From: Propionicicella superfundia DSM 22317
GTDB lineage: Bacteria > Actinomycetota > Actinomycetes > Propionibacteriales > Propionibacteriaceae
DNA length: 64,000 bases
Direction: 5' to 3'
Assembly: GCF_000423465.1 (NCBI RefSeq)
Contig: NZ_KE384021.1
Coordinates: forward strand, 40,396 to 104,395
The notes below the pieces were generated by a model. The model saw only the letters and a list, made by a program, of their open reading frames with translations, had not been told where the DNA came from and ran no database searches. This document shows positions 55,804-64,000 of this stretch, piece after piece. The first letter of the stretch is position 1. The number at the start of each line of letters is the position of its first letter. The translations under genes and the position numbers were made by a program.

Positions 55804-56603
55804 GCGCGCCGCCCCCCGACCGTCCCGAAGCGCTGCGGTCACTGCTGGAGCCGTCCGCGCCGTCCGCGCGGCCGAGGTTCGGCTGGGAGGTCATCATCGT
55901 CCTCGGCATCTCCCTCGGCCGCTCGGCGGTGTACTCGATCCTCTCGATCATCGACAAGCTGACGGTCAACACTCCGCTGAACCAGCAGACGACGTCCATC
56001 AACAGCTCGGTCACGCCCGACCGTCCCTGGCTGGACCTCGCCTACCAGCTCACCTACATCGTCTTCCCGCTGGTGCCGGTGGCGCTGGCCCTGTACCTGA
56101 TGCATCTGTCGGGGGACCGCCGCGAGATCGGCCTCGACCGGAGCCGTCCCTGGTTCGACCTGTCGCGGGGGGCGCTCGTGTTCGCCGGGATCGGCATCCC
56201 CGGACTGGCGCTGTACCTGGGGGCCCGCGCGGTGGGGCTGAACACCAACGTGTCTCCGGCGAACCTCGCCGAGCACTGGTGGACGGTGCCGGTGCTGATC
56301 CTCCTCGCGTGCATGAACGGCGTCGTCGAAGAGGTCGTCATGCTCGGGTTCCTGTTCAACAGGCTGCGCAGGATCGGGTGGGGACCGGTCGCGTACCTGC
56401 TGGTGAGCGCGTTCATCCGGGCGAGCTACCACCTGTACCAGGGATTCGGCGGGTTCGTCGGGAACCTCGTCATGGGCATCGTCTTCGGCCTGTTGTACCT
56501 GCACTGGCGGCGCGTGACACCGCTGGTCGTCGCGCACACCCTGCTCGACGTGGCGGCGTTCGTGGGGTACGCGGCGCTCGCGCCGCACGTCGACTGGCTG
56601 TAG
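55800..56603 (+). CDS. CPBP-family intramembrane protease-like protein
   Basis: A 267-residue membrane protein with about 7 helices. The catalytic Glu pair is in VVEEVVMLGFL, but the Arg of the usual EExxxR motif is Leu. The second and third motifs are FIRASYHLYQG and HTLLDV. GTG 55800 overlaps the proline dehydrogenase stop. The activity is unproven given the changed residue. Confidence 0.85.
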   Translation: MSAPPPDRPEALRSLLEPSAPSARPRFGWEVIIVLGISLGRSAVYSILSIIDKLTVNTPLNQQTTSINSSVTPDRPWLDLAYQLTYIVFPLVPVALALYLMHLSGDRREIGLDRSRPWFDLSRGALVFAGIGIPGLALYLGARAVGLNTNVSPANLAEHWWTVPVLILLACMNGVVEEVVMLGFLFNRLRRIGWGPVAYLLVSAFIRASYHLYQGFGGFVGNLVMGIVFGLLYLHWRRVTPLVVAHTLLDVAAFVGYAALAPHVDWL

Positions 56604-58468
<1,865 letters not shown>

Positions 58469-58481
58469 CCCCCGGACCCGC

Positions 58482-58541
58482 GCCGAACGCTCCCAAACCG
58501 CCGGATCCGGGCCGTTTTCCGGCAGTTCGGGAGCGTTCGGC
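58482..58541. terminator. Long hairpin between proC and the ABC ATPase gene
   Basis: Arms 58482-58504 and 58519-58541 form a 23-bp stem with two mismatches or wobbles and a 14-nt loop ending in TTTT, between converging genes. Confidence 0.75.
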
Positions 58542-58549
58542 GTCCCGGG

Positions 58550-59224
58550 TCAGGCGGCCGACGTCTCCGTGGCCAGCTCCACCACGCGGCTGGCCCGCTC
58601 GGCGACGGCGGGGTCGTGCGTGACGAGGATGATCGCGGCGTCCGGGATCACGCGCAGCATGAGGTCGAGGATGCCGTCGCGCTTGGTCGCGTCGAGCGAC
58701 CCGGTGGGTTCGTCGGCCAGCAGGAGCGAGGGACGGCTGACCAGCGCCCGGGCGATCGCGACCCGTTGCTGTTCGCCGCCCGACAGCTCGGCGGGACGGT
58801 GCCCCAGGCGGCGCGCCATGCCCACCTCACGCAGGGCCTCCTCGGCCTTCGCCAGAGCCGACTGCCGGGACTCGTCGCGGAGCCGCAGGACGAACGCCAC
58901 GTTCTCCTGTGCCGTGAGCATCGGGAGCAACCGGAAGTCCTGGTAGATGTGCGCGAGGTGCCTCAGCCGCAGCGCCGCCCGGGCGGCGCTGCTCGCGCCG
59001 ACCAGGGAGTCGCCGAACAACCGCACGTCGCCCGTCTCGGGCAGCCGGACGCCGGACGCGAGCGCGAGCACCGTCGACTTGCCCGACCCGGACTCGCCCA
59101 GCAGCGCGACCCGCTCGCCGGGCGCGACGGTCATCGAGAACTCGTCGAGCACGTGCACGCGTCGCCGCCGGTGTATGAAGGATAACGAGACGTCGTCGAG
59201 TTCGAGAACGCTGGGGACGGGCAC
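58550..59224 (-). CDS. ABC transporter ATP-binding protein (FtsE/LolD-like)
   Basis: A 224-residue ATPase of the FtsE/LolD/MacB group. Walker A GESGSGKST, the LSGGEQQR signature and LLLADEPTG Walker B are complete. GTG 59224 starts within 3 nt of the end of the upstream permease gene. It powers the two following FtsX-like subunits. Confidence 0.9.
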   Translation of the reverse strand: MPVPSVLELDDVSLSFIHRRRRVHVLDEFSMTVAPGERVALLGESGSGKSTVLALASGVRLPETGDVRLFGDSLVGASSAARAALRLRHLAHIYQDFRLLPMLTAQENVAFVLRLRDESRQSALAKAEEALREVGMARRLGHRPAELSGGEQQRVAIARALVSRPSLLLADEPTGSLDATKRDGILDLMLRVIPDAAIILVTHDPAVAERASRVVELATETSAA

Positions 59225-59226
59225 GA

Positions 59227-60270
59227 TCAGCTCCTGTGGGTGGTGGCGAGCCCGACCTGACGCGTCCGGGCGAGGGTGAAGACGACGGCGAGGCCGGCGA
59301 GGACGCCGGTGGCGACGAGAAGTTGCGCGCTGGTGACGTAGAAGCGTGTCCAGGCCATGATGAACTCGCGGGCGGCCCAGGAGGCGACGGCGGCGGCCGT
59401 CCCGGCGAGCAGGGCCATCGCGAACACCGCGAACAGTCGCCCGATCAGCGGGGTCTGACCGAGGTCCACGATGACCGAGGCGATGGGCGAGAGCCGATCG
59501 ACAAGGGTGCGCGTGACGCGTGCCACTCCGAGCAGCCAGATCGCGAGGCCGATGAGGATGAGGGACCACAGGAAAGGTGTCATCGCGAGCTTGCCAAACG
59601 CTATGTCCAGCAGCGCGGACAGGTGCGTCTGGCTCGTCACTCCGCTCGGGGCGGAGCCGTCGTAGGTGGTCGAGTCCAGCGACGTCATGTCGAGGCCGGG
59701 GATAGTCTGCTCTGCCGTTGTGGCGCTCAGGATCAGCAGCCCGCCGTTGCCGCCGTTGTCGGGAAGGTGGAAGGGGCGCACGATACCGCTGACGGTCACG
59801 GTGCGGCGCGGCTCCTCATCGACCGACGGAGCCCATTCGACCATCAGTTCGTCACCGACGCCGACGCCGAGGGTGGCCGCGCTCGCCTGGTCGAGCACCG
59901 CCTGACCGTCGCGAAGAGTTCCTTCCACCAGGTTTCCGGCCACGAGACGGGCCACATCGGCCTGCCGCCCGTCGGGGTAGATCCACGTCGTCGGGCGCAT
60001 GGAGTCTAGAAACATGTCGTCGGCGGGACGCGAGGTCGAGACCTCGCTGCTGGTCGCGACCGTCAGGCCATCCGCGTTGGTGCCTGGGCTCTTGGCGGCG
60101 TAGTCGAGGCCGCTTTCCCAGCGCAGGCGGTCGAACCACCCCCGTGAGCAGTACAGCACCGCGAAGCCCGCCAGCGCGCCCACGAGAACAAGGATCACGA
60201 GGTCACGCGCGACCTCGGCAGGCTTCAGATGGCGGGGCAGGGTGCCCCAGGTGACGAGGGTGGGTCTCAC
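59227..60270 (-). CDS. FtsX-like ABC permease, second subunit
   Basis: A 347-residue protein with one N-terminal helix (LVILVLVGALAGFAVLYC), a large outer domain and three C-terminal helices, the FtsX/MacB half-permease topology. GTG 60270 overlaps the stop of the upstream permease (GTGA). Its substrate is unknown. Confidence 0.8.
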   Translation of the reverse strand: MRPTLVTWGTLPRHLKPAEVARDLVILVLVGALAGFAVLYCSRGWFDRLRWESGLDYAAKSPGTNADGLTVATSSEVSTSRPADDMFLDSMRPTTWIYPDGRQADVARLVAGNLVEGTLRDGQAVLDQASAATLGVGVGDELMVEWAPSVDEEPRRTVTVSGIVRPFHLPDNGGNGGLLILSATTAEQTIPGLDMTSLDSTTYDGSAPSGVTSQTHLSALLDIAFGKLAMTPFLWSLILIGLAIWLLGVARVTRTLVDRLSPIASVIVDLGQTPLIGRLFAVFAMALLAGTAAAVASWAAREFIMAWTRFYVTSAQLLVATGVLAGLAVVFTLARTRQVGLATTHRS

Positions 60271-61379
60271 GATGTCCTTTCCAGCGAGCGGAGGGTGTGG
60301 ACGCCGAAGGCGGCGCCCGTCACCGCGACGACCCCGACGGTGCCGGCCACGACGAGGCCCAGCAGCCGAACCTGGGTCGGCGGGAGCCCGGGAGTGAGCC
60401 ACGCTCCGAAGAAGGCGAGCGAGCCGAGCGCGGCTCCCACCACGATCGCGGTGCCGGCCGTCAGGGTGGCCATGGCCGTGACGCGCGGCACGATCCGCCC
60501 AAGGTCGCCGCCGAGCTGATGGGTGAGGTCCAGCACCGGCAACACGGCACGCCGGAAGACGTCCAGCTCGCGCACCGCCAGCCCGAGACCGCCGAGGATC
60601 GCCAGCGCCCCGATGACGCGGATCAGACCGAGCCCCGTGGTCGCGGCCTGGTCCGTTCGTGCCTCCAGCCCGGCGCGCGACTCCGAGTCCACGGGGTAGC
60701 TGCCGGTCGCCTCCAGCATCCGGCGGATCTCCGGCGTCGAGAGCCTCGCGGCAAGTTCGTCGGCGCTGAGCCCGGCGACGTAGACCTGCCCATACTCCTG
60801 CGGCTCCGGCGCGGCGGCGAACAGGGGTTCGGCCGGGGCCTGCGCCGAGTACTCGGCCCCCGTCTGCCGGACGGCGAAGACGGCGCGCACGGTGAGCGTG
60901 ACCGGAGGGAGATCCTCCCCGGTCCCGACGTCCACCGTGTCACCGGGGGCGACCCCGAGATCCTTCGCGGCGTCGGCGGTCAGGTCGATCCAGCGTTCGG
61001 TGGTCGTCGAGCGCGAGCCGGCGATCACGGTGGCGTCGGGGAAGGGAGTGACGCGCTCGTCGCAGGTCGGCGCCAGCGGCGCGAGCTGCACGTTGTCGAT
61101 GACGTGGTCCGCCGCGGTCAGGCGGGTGAACCAGAGCGCCGTCACGCAATGCGGAGCATCGATCGCCGCGTCGACGATCGGCAGTTGCGCGGCGGGAATG
61201 GCGGTGCTGGACCACAGATCGAACTGACCGTGGCTGTAGGCGCCCAGTTCGATCTCTCGCTGGATCGGATAGATCATGCCGAGTAGGACGGCCAGGCCGG
61301 CGCCGACCAGCACCGTCAGCCCCAGCCTGGCCAGCTCGCGCCGGACGACGGGCCACAGGGCCGCGGCGGGAGAGGACAT
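60267..61379 (-). CDS. FtsX-like ABC permease, first subunit
   Basis: A 370-residue protein with the same plan: N-terminal helix (LGLTVLVGAGLAVLLGM), an outer domain with two Cys in its first half (APHC and APTC), and three C-terminal helices. It shares little direct similarity with its partner. The two could form a heterodimer. It follows the secreted protein gene by 23 nt. Confidence 0.8.
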   Translation of the reverse strand: MSSPAAALWPVVRRELARLGLTVLVGAGLAVLLGMIYPIQREIELGAYSHGQFDLWSSTAIPAAQLPIVDAAIDAPHCVTALWFTRLTAADHVIDNVQLAPLAPTCDERVTPFPDATVIAGSRSTTTERWIDLTADAAKDLGVAPGDTVDVGTGEDLPPVTLTVRAVFAVRQTGAEYSAQAPAEPLFAAAPEPQEYGQVYVAGLSADELAARLSTPEIRRMLEATGSYPVDSESRAGLEARTDQAATTGLGLIRVIGALAILGGLGLAVRELDVFRRAVLPVLDLTHQLGGDLGRIVPRVTAMATLTAGTAIVVGAALGSLAFFGAWLTPGLPPTQVRLLGLVVAGTVGVVAVTGAAFGVHTLRSLERTS

Positions 61380-61402
61380 CTCGGGTCTCCTTCGGCGGAG
61401 CC

Positions 61403-61930
61403 TCAGGACACTTTGATGTAGTCGATCGAGTTGGCGTCGATCGAGTGTCCCCTCCCGGTACCGCCATGCACGTAGCCGCTGGAGCCCTTCGACCGGGCCT
61501 TCGCGCTCGCTTTGATTGTGACGGTCTTGCTCCCCCAGAAGGTGCTCTGGCCGGAGACAACCCATGCGCTGCTGCCCACGTAGGTGTCGCGGCTGGAGAC
61601 GTAGTGGCGACGGTACAGGTCAGCGTTCACCACGCTCACCAGCGTGGGGGTGGCGAACGGTTTGGTCGGGAAGGTCTGGGTGTAGTACCCGGTGACCGGC
61701 ACCGGAAGGCCGAGGAACTGCGCGTTGTACTTCATGGTGGCGGTCGCTGTGACGGTGTTGCCGACGCGCGGGTAGTGGGTGCTGACGGTCGACTGGGCGG
61801 AGACCCGCCAGTTGGAGTCGCCGCTGATGGAGACGGGCCCTGCGTGGGCGGGGGTGGCGGACGCGATGGCGCCGGCTCCGATGACGGCGAACGCGGATGC
61901 GGCCGCAAGGTCCGTGGTGGAGGTGGACAT
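61403..61930 (-). CDS. Secreted small protein linked to the ABC transporter
   Basis: A 175-residue protein with a cleavable signal (hydrophobic core AFAVIGAGAIASA, cleavage after AHA) but no basic residue in its n-region. The mature part is rich in Ser, Thr, Tyr and Gly, without Cys, and ends in DYIKVS. It is the first gene of a four-gene operon with two permeases and an ATPase. The order resembles lactococcin-972-type bacteriocin loci, but the bacteriocin motif itself was not seen. Unknown function. Confidence 0.65.
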   Translation of the reverse strand: MSTSTTDLAAASAFAVIGAGAIASATPAHAGPVSISGDSNWRVSAQSTVSTHYPRVGNTVTATATMKYNAQFLGLPVPVTGYYTQTFPTKPFATPTLVSVVNADLYRRHYVSSRDTYVGSSAWVVSGQSTFWGSKTVTIKASAKARSKGSSGYVHGGTGRGHSIDANSIDYIKVS

Positions 61931-61975
61931 CGGGGTGGTCCTCTCGGGGTCTGGCGGGGTTGCCTGTGGCAGGGA

Positions 61976-62004
61976 ACGTAACGTCGCCGCCGCGCGAATG
62001 TCAA
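61976..62004 (-). promoter_or_regulatory. Promoter of the secreted-protein/ABC operon
   Basis: On the minus strand TTGACA (61999-62004), a 17-nt spacer and TTACGT (61976-61981) lie about 45 nt before ATG 61930, and a GAGAGGA ribosome site follows. A copy with TTGACG occurs at 62979-63007. Confidence 0.75.
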
Positions 62005-62197
62005 TCAAATAGGGGACATCTGAGGTTCGGGCGCCCTGCGCCCGTGCCGCTGCGGCCGTCCGGAATCGACCCTTGGCAAGCGGCGTCGTCGTGCGGGAGC
62101 GCTCACCCGTGGGCCACCCTGACGTCTCAGAATGTGGCCGTTCCGTGCGAGTGCCCGGTGAGCAGAGAAGCGAGGCACGGTGTCGATGCACGGGGGT

Positions 62198-62616
62198 GTG
62201 ACAATCCGGCCCGGATGCTGTGGCGGGGCGTCGGGGAGAGCCTGATGAGATGGGGTCCTGGCCGGTTTGTCACGCCCGGTGTCGCCCCGGCGACTCACCG
62301 AGACCGCAGATCGCGACGACCATGTGGAACCCCCTCGGCGGGGGTGTGTGACATTCCGCTCAGGAGCGGTGCCGTTCGGGGCGCGCAGGGGTCGGAGGCG
62401 AGCGGGCGTGGCCGGTGTGTCACACCGGGCTCTGGGGGTCGGGTGTGACGGGCCGTGCCGTGTGTGTGGGGGAGGCGCTGTCGGGGGTCGGAGGCGGGCG
62501 GGCGTGGCCGGTGTGTCACACCGGGCTCTGGGGGTCGGGTGTGACGAACTGTCCCATGTACGTGGAGGCAGGCGCGTCCGGACGTCGATGAGAGGCAGGC
62601 CTGGACGGAATGTCAC
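62198..62616 (+). repeat. Cluster of four GTGAC/GTCAC elements
   Basis: Copies at 62198-62273, 62348-62423, 62445-62519 (75 nt) and 62541-62616. The two gaps at 62424-62444 and 62520-62540 are identical 21-nt sequences, so this part arose by tandem duplication. No gene lies between 62005 and 62655. Confidence 0.93.
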
Positions 62617-62655
62617 GGTGGTGACGGTCCTGCCAGGAGAACCGGGGAGGCCCGG

Positions 62656-62871
62656 TTACGTGGACCGCCTGGTCCCGAGCCACGCCGACAGCGCGACGAG
62701 CACGCCCAGCAGGCCTACGAGGGTCGCGCCCGTCAGCCAGGGCAGGGGAGTGTCGCTGAGGTTCCGCTCGTCGGCAACGTAGCCCAGGGCATAGGACGCG
62801 CCGCCACCGACCACGGTCACGGCCAGGGAGGCCAGCAGGATCCAACCCCACGCGCGGTGGCTTCTGCTCAC
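62656..62871 (-). CDS. Small two-helix membrane protein
   Basis: A 71-residue protein with two membrane helices (WILLASLAVTVVGGGASYA and LVGLLGVLVALSAWLG). GTG 62871 overlaps the end of the truncated secreted-protein copy (ATGTGA), so it would be translated from the duplicated promoter. Unrecognised; coding status moderate. Confidence 0.5.
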   Translation of the reverse strand: MSRSHRAWGWILLASLAVTVVGGGASYALGYVADERNLSDTPLPWLTGATLVGLLGVLVALSAWLGTRRST

Positions 62872-62933
62872 ATCACGTCAGTTACGGCCATCCGCGCGGA
62901 TGCGGCCGCGAGGTACGTCGTGAAGGCGGACAT
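62868..62933 (-). pseudogene. Truncated copy of the secreted protein's N-terminus
   Basis: A 21-codon ORF whose first residues, MSAFTTYLAAASA, match MSTSTTDLAAASA of the 61930 gene, then diverges and stops. Its upstream 70 nt also match that gene's promoter region. It looks like a duplicated and decayed 5' end. Confidence 0.75.
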
Positions 62934-62978
62934 TGGGGTGATCCTCTCGGGTCGCGGCGGGGTTGCCGGTGACAGGAA

Positions 62979-63007
62979 ACGTAACGTCGCGTACCCGCGG
63001 ACGTCAA
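62979..63007 (-). promoter_or_regulatory. Duplicated promoter upstream of the truncated copy
   Basis: TTGACG (63002-63007), 17-nt spacer, TTACGT (62979-62984) on the minus strand, matching the operon promoter at 61976-62004. Confidence 0.65.
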
Positions 63008-63254
63008 TCAGATAGGGGATATCGCGTGTTGCGGCGCCGCAGCTTCCGGAACCGGGTAGTCGACGGGACGCGGGCTTGCGGCTAGGGCCGTTGTCTCGCA
63101 GGTCAGAGGGTCGGCCAAGGGCCACGTGGCGTCTCAGGAAGATGGACCTACCGCGCGTGGGACCCCGGGCGGGATCTGGTGCCGAACGGAGTCGGCGGGC
63201 AGATGGGCCTGCCGCGCGTGGCGCGTGACCGGGCAAGCCGTGAACGCATCCGCT

Positions 63255-63430
63255 GTGACATTCCGGCCCGGATGCGGTGATGGGGCCTCCAGGAGAGGTC
63301 GATGGGCACGTGATCCTGGAGGGTTTGTCACGCCCGGTGCCGCCGGGGTGGGGCGTTACATTCCGTCCAAAGTGCGCGGATGCGGTCGCCAGCGGAGGCC
63401 GGTGAGGCGCAGGCGTGGGCAGGATGTCAC
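63255..63430 (+). repeat. Two GTGAC/GTCAC elements
   Basis: 63255-63331 (77 nt; GTGACATTCCGG to GGTTTGTCACGCC) and 63355-63430 (76 nt; begins GTTAC, ATTCCG follows; ends GATGTCAC). The first resembles the 62198 copy through its interior, consistent with a larger duplication. Confidence 0.88.
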
Positions 63431-63753
63431 AGTGGGTGACGGGTTCGCCGAGGCGCCGGCAAACCCGACTACGCGATCTCCTGGTCGCGAGTCCCGCCGG
63501 CAGCGCAGACCGCCACTCCACCAGGCCGACGCCGACGGTCGCGGTTGCGACGTTGTGCGCAGAATGACGCCGGACCGGACGTGGTCTCAAGCGGTCCAGT
63601 CACCGGATGCGGATTTCTCTACCGATTGGGCCGGCTGAGCGTCGCGATTCGGTACATGACTGCGCGACCGAGCCGCTCGGCGGGGTGCGCCGCCGCCATA
63701 CGGTGCACACGTCCGCAACCTCGATCGTGGCGAGCCCAGCGCGTGGACGCGCT

Positions 63754-63829
63754 GTGACATTGTGAGCCGGGTGCGGCGGCGAGGTCTCCGGACGGTGCTG
63801 GTGGAACGTGATCTCGGATGGTTTGTCAC
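63754..63829 (+). repeat. 76-nt GTGAC/GTCAC element
   Basis: CTGTGACATTG on the left, GGTTTGTCACGC on the right. A further diverged copy starts at 63850 (GTGACATCTCG) and ends early at GGATTGTCTCC near 63914. Confidence 0.85.
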
Positions 63830-63942
63830 GCGGCGAGTCGTGGGCGAATGTGACATCTCGCCCCGGACGCGGCGATGAGAGGATCGGGCGACCCTGGCGG
63901 GGACGGATTGTCTCCTCAAGGAGCGTGACTGCAGCTCAAGGT

Positions 63943-64000
63943 CTTTCGACAAGCTCAAGGAGCGTGACGTAGGCCGAGGTCCTTTCGACAAGCTCAAGGA
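63943..64000 (+). repeat. REP-like TTTCGACAAGCTCAAGG repeats
   Basis: CTTTCGACAAGCTCAAGG at 63943-63960 and again at 63982-63999, 39 nt apart, the same sequence as in the 12882-12906 palindrome. The array continues past the window edge. Confidence 0.85.

Larger units (their letters stand above)
63040..64000. other. Gene-poor tail rich in repeats
   Basis: No ORF here looks coding; the long readings are open only because of base composition. It contains three to four GTGAC/GTCAC elements and the two TTTCGACAAGCTCAAGG repeats at the right edge. Confidence 0.7.

Noticed and set aside
63587..63997. 136-codon minus-strand ORF with SLSLSKG-type sequence
   Set aside because: Its repeats are translations of the TTTCGACAAGCTCAAGG element; not a gene.

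Overview
The window is GC-rich DNA (about 70% by eye) from an actinobacterium (Actinomycetota). The evidence is Lsr2, ClpC1-type ClpC, the tRNA-deaminase-associated protein beside TadA, a WXG100-like cluster, DUF3180 behind the folate genes, GTG/TTG starts, and many genes whose TANNNT -10 box lies 6-7 nt before the start codon (leaderless mRNAs). The order is not certain; a Propionibacteriales- or Micrococcales-like genome would fit. Most of the window is ordinary chromosome. Accessory character is concentrated at 8.5-12 kb, 26-31 kb and 58.5-64 kb.

Layout. 0-8.5 kb: cystine importer behind a cysteine-rich leader ORF, tadA with its partner, upp, a ClC antiporter, an ArsR/P-type ATPase pair, menB. 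8.5-13 kb: YbaB-like/WXG-like/large secretion-type protein cluster, then an OsmC gene behind a second poly-Cys leader ORF. 13-18.3 kb (minus strand): a membrane Ser/Thr kinase with a YidC-like N-terminal region, glycerate kinase, a glycerophosphodiester phosphodiesterase, and a methyltransferase. 19-24.8 kb: topA, a CYTH/CHAD-like protein, tmk, holB in one overlapping operon. 24.9-33.7 kb: DoxX protein, an AbiEi/DUF559 protein, secreted TAP-like hydrolase, tRNA-Thr, orphan N6-adenine methylase, phosphoesterase, zinc-ribbon protein. 33.9-44.8 kb: ppa, dacB, a zinc metalloprotease, tilS, hpt, ftsH and folE-folP-folB-folK-DUF3180. 45.5-53 kb: lsr2, clpC, two DUF4190-type membrane proteins, radA-disA. 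53-58.5 kb: VOC protein, TIM-barrel protein, proline dehydrogenase, CPBP protein, asd-proC. 58.5-64 kb: an ABC transporter split into one ATPase and two permeases with a secreted small protein, followed by a partial duplication of that protein's 5' region and a gene-poor, repeat-rich tail.

The most striking feature is a family of intergenic elements. At least 22 intergenic sites have GTGAC (once GTTAC) and GTCAC placed so that the whole unit is 75-77 nt long. The ends extend to GTGACATTCCG and CGG(A/T)TTGTCAC, while the interiors are largely unrelated and mostly G-rich on the top strand. They occur singly, in pairs, and as a four-copy 91-bp tandem array. I know of no name for this element.

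Two short ORFs ending in or containing Cys runs (before the cystine importer and before osmC) are followed by hairpins and look like cysteine-responsive attenuators. Other unusual items are a P-type ATPase with GAC in place of the CPC metal motif, the YidC-like/kinase fusion, and the duplicated promoter and signal-peptide region at 62.9-63.0 kb.
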